From: Xanthomonas sp. Leaf131
GTDB lineage: Bacteria; Pseudomonadota; Gammaproteobacteria; Xanthomonadales; Xanthomonadaceae
DNA length: 56,962 nt
Reading direction: 5' to 3'
NCBI RefSeq assembly: GCF_001423495.1
Contig: NZ_LMOG01000002.1
Location: forward strand, 34,099-91,060
The notes below the pieces were generated by a model. That model saw only the letters and a program-made list of their open reading frames with translations. It made no database searches and was not told where the DNA came from. This document shows positions 33,046-43,369 of the stretch, in pieces (within the stretch, counting starts at the first letter, position 1; each line of letters opens with the position of its first letter). Position numbers and translations under genes: made by a program.

Positions 33046-34181
33046 GCCGGGGGTAACTCCTTGCCGGCGATGGCCTCGGACAGCTGGAACACGGCCATCG
33101 CGTACATCTTGGAAATGTTGTATCGGGTGATCGCGTAGAAGTTCTGGAAGCCGAGCCAATATTGCTTGCCGTTGGCATCGTCCAGGCTGATCGGGGTGGC
33201 GGTACTGCCGGCCACCACCGGTGCGTTGGGGTGGTAGCCACGCGCGGACAGGTCGGCCAGCGTGTACACCGGCGACCAGTCGGTGGGATTGAATTCCTCG
33301 TGATCGGCAGCCAGCGTGGCCGGCACGGCGACCTGACCGCCGCGCACCCAGCCGCCCTTCTTGACGAAGTAGTTGGCGATCGAGGCGAACACGTCGTTGT
33401 AATCGGTGAACAGATTGCGCTTGCCATCCGCATCGCCATCGACGCCGAACTGGCGGTAGCTGGACGGCATGAACTGGCCCATGCCCATCGCGCCAGCGTA
33501 GCTGCCGATTAGGCTGGTGACATCGAGCTGCTCTTCCTTGCCGAGCGCGAACAGCTGGCCGAGTTCATCGCGAAAGAACAGCTCGCGACGCACTTCGCGT
33601 TCGAGCTTGGCCGGGTCGCCGCTGCGCGGATAGCGGAACGCCAGCGTGTACAGCGCATCCAGCACGCGGTACTTGCCGGCGTTGCTGCCATAGCTGGTTT
33701 CCACCCCGATGATGGCCACGATCACCTGCGCCGGCACGCCGGTGGCCGCTTCGACCTTGCTCAGTTCGGCGCGGTGCTCGGCCAGGAACTTGCGGCCGCC
33801 GTCGATCCGCGCCTGGGTGATGAACATCGGGCGGTATTCGTTCCAGGGCTTGACCCGCTCGGCCGGGCGCGACATCGCGGTGACGATCGCATCCTTGAAT
33901 TGTGCCTGTGCCAGCACCGCTTCGATCTGGGCCGCGTCGATACCGTACTTGGCGGCGGTGTCGCGCACGAAGTTGGCACGGGCGATCTCGAACGGCACCG
34001 GGGTCAGGTCCACCGGCGGCAATGCGGGCGCTTCGGCGGCGGCACTGGCAGGTGCGACCGGCGTGCTCGGCGGCTTGGCCGGGGGCGCGCTGGCGGCCGG
34101 CGGCGGGGTCGGAGGACTGGGCTGGGTCGCGCAGGCGACAAGGCCGAGGGTGAGCAGGCAGGTCAGGGTGCGTCGAATCAT
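33042..34181 (-). CDS. mltB: Membrane-bound lytic murein transglycosylase B
   Basis: 379 residues from ATG 34181, which gives a lipoprotein signal (LLTLGLVACATQ, Cys17) and a Pro/Ala-rich linker to about 55. The MltB catalytic domain follows: Glu in IGVETSYGSNAGKYRVLDAL, RELFFRDELGQLFALG, SYAGAMGMGQFMPSSYRQFG and FNPTDWSPVYTLADL. It cleaves glycan strands to 1,6-anhydromuropeptides from the inner face of the outer membrane. Its stop overlaps the rlpA start, so two glycan-cleaving lipoproteins are made together. Confidence 0.95.
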   Translation of the reverse strand: MIRRTLTCLLTLGLVACATQPSPPTPPPAASAPPAKPPSTPVAPASAAAEAPALPPVDLTPVPFEIARANFVRDTAAKYGIDAAQIEAVLAQAQFKDAIVTAMSRPAERVKPWNEYRPMFITQARIDGGRKFLAEHRAELSKVEAATGVPAQVIVAIIGVETSYGSNAGKYRVLDALYTLAFRYPRSGDPAKLEREVRRELFFRDELGQLFALGKEEQLDVTSLIGSYAGAMGMGQFMPSSYRQFGVDGDADGKRNLFTDYNDVFASIANYFVKKGGWVRGGQVAVPATLAADHEEFNPTDWSPVYTLADLSARGYHPNAPVVAGSTATPISLDDANGKQYWLGFQNFYAITRYNISKMYAMAVFQLSEAIAGKELPPA

Positions 34182-34604
34182 CGGCCGAGAGTAACAGAGA
34201 CCAGATGAACTTCTGGCAATAAGACCATGAAACGAAAGAGCTTTAGTGGGATTCCAGGCAATGCTGCAGCATTGACGGGCGCTCGCGGGACGCGCCACAT
34301 GCGCGCGTACCGCACGAAAACGCTCTGCCGGCACGGATGCGCCCGCTGCGAAGAAGTCGGATGCCTGCGGTGAAGGCACGGCATGACGCGGGCTGTGAGC
34401 AAGGGCCAACGCGCGCGGGAGGTGGAGATCGCAGCGGCGAATCGCCCAGCGGCGGTGTACTGAATGTCGAAGGCCAGTGCTGGTGCCTCGCCGCCCGAAC
34501 GTCGGTAACGCAGGGCGGCGTTCCGCCTCAACCCATCAGTGTCGATGCTCCAGACGACGCATCACTTTTCGGCGCTGCATCGCCTTGGAACGTAGAACCA
34601 CCAA
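34182..34604. other. Gap between pectinase and mltB
   Basis: About 420 bases without a credible gene. It contains the mltB promoter at its low-coordinate end. A small inverted pair around 34500-34530 (CGCCGCCC / GGGCGGCG) could fold. Nothing else stands out. Confidence 0.55.
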
Positions 34605-34640
34605 GATCAGGCGCGGCCGAGACTTCGGACGCGCCTGATC
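34605..34640 (-). terminator. Hairpin after the pectinase gene
   Basis: A perfect 11-bp stem, GATCAGGCGCG / CGCGCCTGATC (34605-34615 and 34630-34640), with a 14-base loop, starting 2 bases past the stop codon. There is no strong T run, so it may also act as a 3'-end stabiliser. Confidence 0.6.
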
Positions 34641-34642
34641 GA

Positions 34643-36046
34643 TCACAGTGCCGGGAAACGCGGCGCAGTGGAGCAGGTCGGAATAGCCCCACTCAGTTGC
34701 ACCGGGCCGGTAGTGACACCGGCGCCCTGCAACTGAGTCGCCGTCAGGTCACTGTTGACCAGCCCGATCCGGGCATTGCTGGCAGTGACGGCGGTGTTGC
34801 CTGTCGCAAGATTGGCCAGCACCAGATCCAGCGGCGTCTGCGCATCAAAGCCTTTCAGGATCCAGCCCTTGCCCTTGAGGCCGACATCGCCCGTGGTACG
34901 CAGGCCGTTGACGACAATCTCGCTGAAGCTGGGCTTGGTGCCGCTGCCGCCCGTCGAATAGAACGGGTTGATCACCAGCGGGCTGGTCACCCCGAACAGG
35001 CAGGTATTGCGATAGGTGATCAGGCTGACCGGCCCGCCCTTGGCGATGCTGGTCTTGATGCGCAGCCCGTTGTTGTCGGTACTGCGGTTGCCGGCATCGT
35101 CGGTGGCGGTGATGACGTTGTTATCGACCAGCACGTTGCTGACACCGGACATCACTTCGCTGCCGATCGAAATGCCGTGGGTGCCGTAGCAGCGATTGTC
35201 GCGCACGGTGATGTTGCCGGACCTGGAGGCGATGGTCTTGATCGCCACGCAATCGTCGCCGCCCATCACATCGTTGTCGATCAAGCTGGCGTTGACCACA
35301 CTGTCCAGATCCAGACCATCGGTATTGGGGCTGGTGGCCGGCGATTTCACCCGCACGCCCCAGATGGTCAGGCCATCGACGATATGCGCGAAGAAATGGA
35401 AGTACGCCGCGTTGATCAGATTGACGTTGTAGAGGGTGAAGGTGTTGGAGTTCTGCACCTTGATCAGGTCCGGGCTGTTCTGCACCTGGCCTGCGTTCTT
35501 GGCGTTTTCGCCGAACTCCCACCAGGTGGTGCTCTTGCCGAGCATGGGCAGATCGCCGCGCCCATCGATGGTGCCCTGGCGTCCGCCGGTGCGCACACCC
35601 ATCACGCCCGACTTGAGGCCCTTGACGCTGATCAACGGCAAACACCCACCGCTCTTCGAACCGGCAGTGCCGCAGCCGCTGCCGTAATCGGCCGGATTAC
35701 GCGAGCCATACAGGGTGACGCCCTGATCGACGACCAAGGTGACGCCGGTGGGAATCGACAGCGGGCCAGTGAGGAACGCGTTGCCGGTGCCGGCTTTGAG
35801 CAGCACGCTGCCGTTCTTGCAGGCGGTGAGCGCGGCCTGGATGGCTTTGGTATCCGGCGGCGCACTTTCCGATGCAGCGTCGAACAGGCGCGCGCTCGGT
35901 GTGTGGCTGGCACTCAACGATTGGCAGGTGGCAGGAATCGCCGGCTCGGACACAGCGCGCGTATCGCCGGTTGCAAGAGTGATGGCGCCGGCTTGTGCGG
36001 CGAGCGTAAGACAGACACCGCCGACGGCGGCGGTTAGCAATTTCAT
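34643..36046 (-). CDS. Glycoside hydrolase family 28 polygalacturonase
   Basis: 467 residues. The start at 36046 has AGGTGA upstream and gives a signal peptide (to about Ala20). The right-handed beta-helix has all GH28 active-site blocks: SPNTDG (Asn241-Thr-Asp243), GGDDC (Asp264, Asp265), the THGISIGS block (His290) and RIK (329-331). It should hydrolyse alpha-1,4-galacturonan in plant pectin outside the cell after type II secretion. It sits alone between rodA and mltB, inside an otherwise conserved wall-synthesis gene order and next to repeat DNA, so it may be a later insertion. Similar Xanthomonas enzymes contribute to tissue maceration; that role is inferred. Confidence 0.93.
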   Translation of the reverse strand: MKLLTAAVGGVCLTLAAQAGAITLATGDTRAVSEPAIPATCQSLSASHTPSARLFDAASESAPPDTKAIQAALTACKNGSVLLKAGTGNAFLTGPLSIPTGVTLVVDQGVTLYGSRNPADYGSGCGTAGSKSGGCLPLISVKGLKSGVMGVRTGGRQGTIDGRGDLPMLGKSTTWWEFGENAKNAGQVQNSPDLIKVQNSNTFTLYNVNLINAAYFHFFAHIVDGLTIWGVRVKSPATSPNTDGLDLDSVVNASLIDNDVMGGDDCVAIKTIASRSGNITVRDNRCYGTHGISIGSEVMSGVSNVLVDNNVITATDDAGNRSTDNNGLRIKTSIAKGGPVSLITYRNTCLFGVTSPLVINPFYSTGGSGTKPSFSEIVVNGLRTTGDVGLKGKGWILKGFDAQTPLDLVLANLATGNTAVTASNARIGLVNSDLTATQLQGAGVTTGPVQLSGAIPTCSTAPRFPAL

Positions 36047-36865
36047 GGAGAAGATCACCTGAAAGAGGAATGGCGCGTGCCTGCTGAAGCAACGCGACCC
36101 GGCCGCGACAAACTCAGCGGCGTGACGGACTCTACGGAGCAATCCCCGCGTATGCGCAAGGCAAGCGAACCCGGCACCGCGCGAACGAAGCGGCACCGCG
36201 CCGGGGTGTCGTCATTGCAACGCAGCGCGCAGAACGGTGCGCGATTTGCGAAGCGTCAGCTGCGTGACATGTGCGTGTCGCATGCGTGTGGCGCATGCGG
36301 CGCGCCGTGCTTAAAGCGAACAACAAAATCACTCGAACGCTGTAGCAATGGCGGCAACGTGTTAGCCACACGCACCTTGTTGACGCGTGCAGCGATGTCG
36401 GGACAGCAGTGACTCGCTCGTATCGAAAGGAGCTGCTCAGACCGCACCTCATCGACCAGCCGCGCAACGTGCACTGCTCGCAACCATGCACCGACCATCT
36501 CGACTGGTCCTTGCCCGCCCACCGCCGCGGGACCTTATGCGGCATGGATGCCGCAGAAGAGCTTACAGGGACGTACTTGCAGCGTGTCCCGCGGCGGTGG
36601 GCGGGCAAGGGCCCTGCAGCAAAGCCGCAGATCACCCGCTTTACAACTGATCCATCCGCACTGTCGAATCACTTCTAGACACTCAGAGCCGAGTCGTAGC
36701 GGTTTTTAGATGCAGCCAGAGGCTCAGGTCAAAAACGTAGTCGGTCGAGGGCGCAATGCCCTCACCACTTGGTGGTATGCGGGTGGGAACCAGAAAGCCG
36801 GCCGCGCCCATCTGTGGTGAGCGCAGTAGTCTTGCCAGCCGCCATTAGCGGCACAACCCGCCGAC
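36047..36865. other. Non-coding stretch between pectinase and rodA
   Basis: About 820 bases with no credible gene. 36047-36300 should hold the pectinase promoter. 36490-36625 is a palindromic repeat module listed separately. 36735-36765 (GTCGAGGGCGCAATGCCCTCACC) resembles the edge of the second repeat module seen at 23810-23835. Frames read here encode only the recurring repeat peptides. Confidence 0.65.
36490..36625. repeat. Palindromic intergenic repeat, single module
   Basis: One copy of the module with arms CCTTGCCCGCCCACCGCCGCGGGAC (in part) and GTCCCGCGGCGGTGGGCGGGCAAGG (in part) around GGCATGGATGCC. The arms pair almost perfectly over about 25 bases, so the whole copy can fold into a long hairpin. 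It matches copies at 23958-24050 and in 46795-47450. Confidence 0.82.
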
Positions 36866-37984
36866 TCAATACCCATGCACAGGACGATGCGCCTTGACCG
36901 CCATCACCAGGCCCAGTCCGGCCAGCAACGACACCGCCGAGGTGCCGCCGTAACTCATCAGCGGCATCGGCACGCCGACCACCGGCAGCAGGCCGGAAAT
37001 CATGCCGCCGTTGACCAGCACGTAGACGAAGAATGCCAGCCCGGTGGCACCAGCCATCAGCCGCGAATAGGTGTCGCGCGCTTGCGAGGCGATCCACAGG
37101 CAGCGGCCGATCACGATCAGATACAAGGTCAGCACGGTGGCCACGCCGATCCAGCCGAATTCTTCGCTGAGCACCGAAAACGCAAAGTCGGTGGTCTGCT
37201 CGGGAATGAAGTTCAGATGCGACTGCGAGCCGAGTCCCCAGCCCTTGCCGTCGAAGCCGCCGGAGCCGATCGCGATCTTGGATTGAATGATGTTCCAGCC
37301 GGCGCCGAGCGCATCGTTTTCCGGGTTGAGAAACATCATGATGCGGTCCTTCTGGTAGGGCCGCAGCAACCAGAACCAGGCCACCGGCGCGGCCGCCGAA
37401 ACACCGCCCACGCCCACCGCCACCCACCACCACGGCAAGCCGGCCAGCAGCAGCACGAACACGCCGCTGGCGGCGATCAGCACGCCGGTGCCGAAGTCCG
37501 GCTGCAGCATGATCAGGGCAGTGGGCACGCCGATGATCATGCAGGTGACCAACACGGTGGAGATGCGCGGCGGCAGCGGCACCCGATGCAGATACCAGGC
37601 GGCCATCATCGGCAGGCTGATCTTCAACAACTCGGCCGGCTGCAGATAGAACAGTTTCAGATCCAGCCATTGGCGGCCGTACTTGCCGGTGCCCAGTGCG
37701 AACACCGCCAGCAGCGGCAGCATCGACAAGCCGTAGACCCACGGCGTCCAGGCGCGCAGGCGCAGCACCGACATGCGCGAAATGCCCCACATCGCGGCCA
37801 GACCGATAACGAAGCGCACGCCCTGCGCCATCACCAGATGATCGCCGTTGGCGGCGCCGCCGGCGCTCTTGAGCACCGACAGGCCGATCACCATCAGCGC
37901 GCCCAGCGCCAGACACAGCACCCAGTCCAGGCTGCGCGTAAAGCGCGCCACCATGTCCACCAGCCAGCGCAGGATGTCACTCAA
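36866..37984 (-). CDS. rodA: Rod-shape peptidoglycan glycosyltransferase RodA
   Basis: 372 residues if started at TTG 37984, which overlaps the mrdA stop (TTGA). An in-frame ATG at 37954 is the alternative. It is a SEDS-family inner-membrane protein with about ten helices that polymerises lipid II into glycan for side-wall growth with PBP2. Motifs are LQPAELLKISLPMMAAW, LQPDFGTGVLIAASG, the catalytic-loop region SQSHLNFIPEQTTDFAFSVL (with the conserved E-x-x-x-D-F) and MPLMSYGGTSAVSLLAGLG. It is the last gene of mreB-mreC-mreD-mrdA-rodA. Confidence 0.96.
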   Translation of the reverse strand: MSDILRWLVDMVARFTRSLDWVLCLALGALMVIGLSVLKSAGGAANGDHLVMAQGVRFVIGLAAMWGISRMSVLRLRAWTPWVYGLSMLPLLAVFALGTGKYGRQWLDLKLFYLQPAELLKISLPMMAAWYLHRVPLPPRISTVLVTCMIIGVPTALIMLQPDFGTGVLIAASGVFVLLLAGLPWWWVAVGVGGVSAAAPVAWFWLLRPYQKDRIMMFLNPENDALGAGWNIIQSKIAIGSGGFDGKGWGLGSQSHLNFIPEQTTDFAFSVLSEEFGWIGVATVLTLYLIVIGRCLWIASQARDTYSRLMAGATGLAFFVYVLVNGGMISGLLPVVGVPMPLMSYGGTSAVSLLAGLGLVMAVKAHRPVHGY

Positions 37985-40041
37985 TGGTCGGTCTCCTGCA
38001 CCGCGTCCGGCACATCGGGCACCACTGGCTGCGCCGGCGTATTGGGGTCCAATGCCACGGCGGTCTGGCCGATCACCACCGGCAACTCGTCCAGCGTAGC
38101 CGCAGCCGCATCGCCGGCCTGGCGCGCATCGGTGGCGCCGGCTTCGAACTGGTTGACGCCCACGGCGGTCATGCCGAGCTCGCTGTCCAGCGGCTCCAGG
38201 CCGGCGGGCATCTTGCCCAGTAGCCAGGCATCGAAAATCTTGCGTGCGATCGGCGCCGCCGAGCTGGTACCGAAGCCACCGCCCTCCACCGCCACCGCCA
38301 CCGCGATGACCGGGTTGTCGGCCGGCGCGAAGCCGACGAACAGCCCGCGGTGACGTAGGTGCATCGGCAGGCTGCGCGGGTCCACCGCCGCCACGCCCCT
38401 GCGGCTCACCACCTGCGCGGTGCCGGTCTTGCCGGCCATCTGGTACGGCGCGCCAGGGGTGATCGCATAACCGGTGCCGCCGGGGCGCATGGTGTCCATC
38501 ATGCCCTCGCGCACCACTTGCACATGCGCAGGATTCGGGCTGATCGGCTTGCCCGGCGGCTGGATCATCGGCTGCCACGGATGATCGAAGCCGGTGCGCT
38601 CTTCCAGCACCAGATGCGGGCGCTGCAACAGGCCGCTGGCGATCGCCGAGATGCCGCGCACCAGTTGCAACGGGGTCACCTTCCAGTCGCCCTGGCCGAT
38701 GGCGATATTGACGGTGTCGCCGGGATACCAACGCTCCTTGCGGGTCTTGTACTTGTAGGCCGGCGACGGCAGGATGCCGCCGATTTCGCCGAGCAGATCC
38801 ACCCCGGTGGGCGCGCCGAAACCGTACCCGCCCATGTACTGGTCGAAGCGCTCGATGCCCATGTCCACCGCGAGCCGGTAGTAATAGGTATTGACCGACT
38901 GGGCGATCGACTTGCGCAGATCGGTCCAGCCATGCCCACCACGGTGCGAGTCGCCCCAGCCGCGGCTGACGCCGGGCAGATAGAACATGCCGGTGGACAA
39001 CACCCGGTCTTCCGGCCGGCGCAGTCCGCTATCCAGCCCGGCCAGCGCGATCAGCGGCTTGAGCGTGGAGCCCGGCGCCACCCCGCCCAGTACCAGCCGG
39101 TTGAACTGCGGCCGCGACGGGTTGTCGTTGAGCATGCGGAAGTCGGTGTGCGAGATGCCGTTGACGAACAGGTTGGGGTCGTAGCTGGGCAGGCTGACCA
39201 TGCCCAGGATCTCGCCGGTGCGCGGGTCCATCGCGATCGCCGCGCCTTCGTGCTCGCCGAACGCGGCCACCATCGCGCGCTGCAGGTCGGCATCCACCGA
39301 CAGCCGCAGGTCCGCGCCCGACTGCGGCGCGACCCGGCCGACGGTGCGGATCGCCCGGCCCTGCACGTTGGTTTCGACCTGTTCGTAGCCGACCTGGCCA
39401 CGCAGATCCTGTTCGTAATAGCGCTCCAGCCCGGACTTGCCCATGTGGGTGAGCGCGGCATTGCCCTCGCCCAGCACCGCCAGGTCTTTCTCGTCGATGC
39501 GGCCGACATAACCGATGATGTGCGCGAACAACGGCCCGAACGGATAGCGCCGGGTCAGATACGGCTCCAGCTCTACCCCGGGGAAGCGCCAGCGCTCCAC
39601 CGCAAAGCGCGCCATTTCCTCATCGCTCATGCGCAGCTTGAGGGTCACCGGCAGGAAGCTGCGACGCGCCTTGCGCTCGCGGTTGAAGCGCTCCAGATCC
39701 TCCGGCGCGATCGGAATCACCTTGCCCAGCGCGGCCAGCATGGCGGCCATGTCGGTGACCTTGTCCGGGGTCACGTCCAGGCGAAACGCCGGCACGTTTT
39801 CGGCCAGCAGCCGGCCGGTGCGGTCGTAGATCATGCCGCGCCCGGGCACCACCGGTTTGGGCTTGATGCGGTTGGCTTCCGAGCGGGTGGCGTAGACCTC
39901 GTGGTCGAGCACCTGCAGCTTGAAATACCAACCGCCCAGGCCGACCAGGCACACCACCACCATCACAAAGCCCAGCACCGCACGGCGGCGGAACTGCTCG
40001 GCCTCCGCATGCGGATTCTTGGGGTGACGGCGCCCGTGCAT
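37981..40041 (-). CDS. mrdA: Penicillin-binding protein 2 (elongation transpeptidase)
   Basis: 686 residues. One N-terminal transmembrane helix (about 21-39) leads into a pedestal domain with the class B PBP phrase GRGMIYDRTGRLLAENVPAF. The transpeptidase domain has SxxK in GSTLKPLIALAG (Ser325, Lys328), SxN in SIAQSVNTYYYRL (Ser382, Asn384) and AGKTGTAQVV. It crosslinks peptidoglycan in the elongasome with RodA and MreBCD. The C-terminal ~60 residues (Ala/Pro/Val-rich) extend beyond the usual domain. It starts 3 bases after the mreD stop and overlaps rodA. Confidence 0.97.
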   Translation of the reverse strand: MHGRRHPKNPHAEAEQFRRRAVLGFVMVVVCLVGLGGWYFKLQVLDHEVYATRSEANRIKPKPVVPGRGMIYDRTGRLLAENVPAFRLDVTPDKVTDMAAMLAALGKVIPIAPEDLERFNRERKARRSFLPVTLKLRMSDEEMARFAVERWRFPGVELEPYLTRRYPFGPLFAHIIGYVGRIDEKDLAVLGEGNAALTHMGKSGLERYYEQDLRGQVGYEQVETNVQGRAIRTVGRVAPQSGADLRLSVDADLQRAMVAAFGEHEGAAIAMDPRTGEILGMVSLPSYDPNLFVNGISHTDFRMLNDNPSRPQFNRLVLGGVAPGSTLKPLIALAGLDSGLRRPEDRVLSTGMFYLPGVSRGWGDSHRGGHGWTDLRKSIAQSVNTYYYRLAVDMGIERFDQYMGGYGFGAPTGVDLLGEIGGILPSPAYKYKTRKERWYPGDTVNIAIGQGDWKVTPLQLVRGISAIASGLLQRPHLVLEERTGFDHPWQPMIQPPGKPISPNPAHVQVVREGMMDTMRPGGTGYAITPGAPYQMAGKTGTAQVVSRRGVAAVDPRSLPMHLRHRGLFVGFAPADNPVIAVAVAVEGGGFGTSSAAPIARKIFDAWLLGKMPAGLEPLDSELGMTAVGVNQFEAGATDARQAGDAAAATLDELPVVIGQTAVALDPNTPAQPVVPDVPDAVQETDH

Positions 40042-40044
40042 GGC

Positions 40045-40530
40045 CTACTTCTTGCTCCGCTTGCCCAGCCGCACCGCATCCAGCAACACGAATAGCGGCG
40101 GCCACAGCGCCATGCCCAGCAGCGGCGCCCACCAGTAGCTCCACGGCAGGGTCGGCTCGCCAATGGCCAGATGCACCGCCGAGGAGACGATGCGGTCGTT
40201 GAGTAGCAGCCCGCCGATCGCCAGCGCCTGCTGCGAGACCGGGAAGAAGCGCATCCGCGCGCGGAAGCGCTGCAGGATGAAGGTCATGATCACCAGCCGC
40301 AGCGCCTGCTCGCCGAGCAGCCCGCCGTATAGCAGATCGGCCAGCACCCCGGCCACGAAGGCGATGCCCAGCCCGACCCGGTCCGGCTCCTCGATCACCC
40401 AATACGCCAGCACCAGCGCCAGCCAGTACGGCCGCAGCGGCTGTACCACGATCGGCAGCGGCAGCAGGCCCAGCACCAGCGCAATGACGATGCTCGCCGG
40501 CAGGATCCAGGTGTTGCGCATGCGGGTCAT
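40045..40530 (-). CDS. mreD: Rod shape-determining protein MreD
   Basis: 161 residues with five or six hydrophobic helices. It is an inner-membrane partner of MreC in the elongasome. The pattern PLRPYWLALVLAYWVIEEPDRVGLGIAF and VLADLLYGGLLGEQALRL is typical of MreD. Its ATG overlaps the mreC stop (ATGA), so the two are translated together; mrdA follows after 3 bases. Confidence 0.94.
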   Translation of the reverse strand: MTRMRNTWILPASIVIALVLGLLPLPIVVQPLRPYWLALVLAYWVIEEPDRVGLGIAFVAGVLADLLYGGLLGEQALRLVIMTFILQRFRARMRFFPVSQQALAIGGLLLNDRIVSSAVHLAIGEPTLPWSYWWAPLLGMALWPPLFVLLDAVRLGKRSKK

Positions 40531-41873
40531 TGGCCGGTCTCCTGCGGAGCCGGACGGGAATCGGGAGTCGGGAGTGGGGAATCGGTAGGAGCGGTATTCT
40601 GCGGCGGCGCACCGCTCGCACGGCCAGCCGGCGTCTGCGCGCCGCTACCATTCCCTGTTTCCGGCGCCCGCACGCCCTGCGGCGAAGCCGGACGGGAATC
40701 GGGAAGCGGGATGTTGGATGCGTTCGACGCGGGAGGGCGGGCCGGCGTTGTGGCCGGACGGACGGACGCTGGCGCGCGGGCCGGCTGCGCGCCGGGCGCG
40801 GCAGATGTCGGCGCGGACTGGGTGCGCGGCGCGCTGCCGGTGCCCGATGCCGCGGCGGTCGTCAGGCGTGCCGGATCAGTCGCCGCGTTGGAACCTCCGC
40901 CCGCCGGCGTGCGCGGTGTTGCGGTTACCGGCGCGCTCGCTGGCGCGCTGGCGGCAGCCGCCGCGACACCGTTGCCATTACCGTTGCCAGTCCCGTCTCC
41001 CGAATCCCCACTCCCGGCCCCCGGCACCACCCGCAGCGGTTTGCCGGCGCGCAGCAACAACACGTCGCGGCCGCGATCGAGCTTGGCCGCCGGGGTCAGT
41101 TCGCCAACTAGGAAGGCGTGGGTGTCGTCCGGATGCAGCTCGGAAACCTTGCCGACCGGGAAGCCGGCCGGGAAGCGGCCGCCCAGGCCGGAGGTGACGA
41201 TTTCATCGCCCACCTGCACGCCAGCACTCAGCGGGATGTCGCGCAGTTCGAGCCGGTCGCCGCGGCCGTAGACGATCAGGCGCACGCCGTTGCGCGCCAC
41301 GCTGACCGGCACCGCGTGGTCGGGGTCGGTGAGCAACAGCACGGTCGAATGCAGCGGCGTCACTTCGATCACCTGGCCCATCAGGCCGCCGGCATCGATC
41401 ACCGCCTGGCCCATCAACACGCCATCGCGGCTGCCGGCATCCAGCAGCAGACGCTGACGGGTCGGGTCCAGGTCGATATCCAGGATCGGCGCCAGCTGCA
41501 CGTCCAGGCCGCGGCGTTCGGCGACATTGAGCAGTTCGCGCAGCTGCGCATTGTCCAGCGCAGCGGTCTGCAGCCGGGTCAGGCGCGCGTTGGCCACCAG
41601 CAGCTGATTGCGCAGCGAGCGGGTTTCTTCCACCAGTTGCGCGTGGGTGGCGGCGTTGTCGCGCACCTGCGAGCCGATCCGCCCCGGCAACCCGGCCACG
41701 GCCCAGATCGGCTGGATCAGAAGGTTGGCCTGCAGACGCACCTGGCTCAGCCAGCTACCGCGGCTATCGAGCGCAATCAGCACGATCGCCAGCACCAGAT
41801 AGACCAGCAGGCGCAGCGTGGAGGTGACTTCGCCCGGACGGGAGGCGACGGGAGGACCGGCGTAGGAGGGCAC
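40527..41873 (-). CDS. mreC: Rod shape-determining protein MreC with long low-complexity tail
   Basis: 448 residues from GTG 41873. One transmembrane helix (about 20-37) is followed by a coiled coil (NAATHAQLVEETRSLRNQLL) and the two beta-barrel domains (RGLDVQLAPILDIDLDPTRQ, DAGGLMGQVIEVTPLHSTVL, VTSGLGGRFPAGFPVGKVSEL). These place it in the periplasm, where it activates PBP2. The fold ends near residue 275; the remaining ~170 residues are Ala/Pro/Ser/Gly-rich and far longer than usual. Parts of that tail (SPLPTPDSRP, IPLPDSRP, GSGDSGDGTGN) are encoded by the same GGGAATCGGG-like strings found between genes, so the tail appears to have grown by capture of repeat DNA. Confidence 0.94.
   Translation of the reverse strand: MPSYAGPPVASRPGEVTSTLRLLVYLVLAIVLIALDSRGSWLSQVRLQANLLIQPIWAVAGLPGRIGSQVRDNAATHAQLVEETRSLRNQLLVANARLTRLQTAALDNAQLRELLNVAERRGLDVQLAPILDIDLDPTRQRLLLDAGSRDGVLMGQAVIDAGGLMGQVIEVTPLHSTVLLLTDPDHAVPVSVARNGVRLIVYGRGDRLELRDIPLSAGVQVGDEIVTSGLGGRFPAGFPVGKVSELHPDDTHAFLVGELTPAAKLDRGRDVLLLRAGKPLRVVPGAGSGDSGDGTGNGNGNGVAAAAASAPASAPVTATPRTPAGGGSNAATDPARLTTAAASGTGSAPRTQSAPTSAAPGAQPARAPASVRPATTPARPPASNASNIPLPDSRPASPQGVRAPETGNGSGAQTPAGRASGAPPQNTAPTDSPLPTPDSRPAPQETGQ
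40556..40585. repeat. GGGAATCGGG-type repeat inside mreC
   Basis: A string of units (GGGAATCGGGAGTCGGGAGT then GGGGAATCGG) lies within the 3' end of mreC. Weaker copies occur about 40690-40710 and 40995-41020 in the same gene. It matches intergenic copies at 30053, 41883 and about 42012-42042. Confidence 0.75.
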
Positions 41874-41882
41874 TGTCAGGGC

Positions 41883-42045
41883 CGGGAATGGGGAGTCGGG
41901 AATGGGGAATCGGAGAGCGCTGTGCTGCCCTCGGTGCGGCTGAAGCTAAAACTCAAATCGGCGGAACCGCGTAGCAACCGCGCAGGGCTGCAGGCAGGGA
42001 ATGTTTTTACGATTCCCCAATCCCGATTCCCGATTCCCGTCCCCA
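41883..42045. repeat. GGGAATCGGG-type element with inverted ends between mreB and mreC
   Basis: The left end (41883-41913) reads CGGGAATGGGGAGTCGGGAA and onward. The right end (about 42010-42042) is the inverse with ATTCCCCAATCCCGATTCCC. Between them lies AGAGCGCTGTGCTGCCC, related to the middle of the element at 30053-30133. The whole 163-base element fills the mreB-mreC gap and looks like a small non-autonomous transposed unit. Confidence 0.7.
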
Positions 42046-43167
<1,122 letters not shown>

Positions 43168-43369
43168 CTAGCCTAGCAATCCCCCCCGGTGCGGGCAAGG
43201 AAAAATCAGGCATTTCGGCCGGGTTTTCATGTGCCGGTCACGCCGAGGATGGCATGCGGTTGTGGCTCTGATCGGTCGCAGCCGTTACCCTTTGCGCCGC
43301 GGCGTTCGCGCCGCCCCGCTGCCATGCCCGGCAACTGGCGGGTATTTCCCTACGCAAAGGCCTGACTCG

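Noticed and set aside
36165..36185. Possible PIP box (HrpX site) before the pectinase: TTCGC-N11-TTCGC on the minus strand
   Set aside because: The spacer is 11 bases, while the established box uses 15 (rarely other lengths), and short TTCGC pairs arise easily in GC-rich DNA.
36762..37916. Open frame of 384 codons opposite in phase to rodA
   Set aside because: It is an Arg/Gly/Ala-rich out-of-phase reading of rodA on the same strand with no motif.
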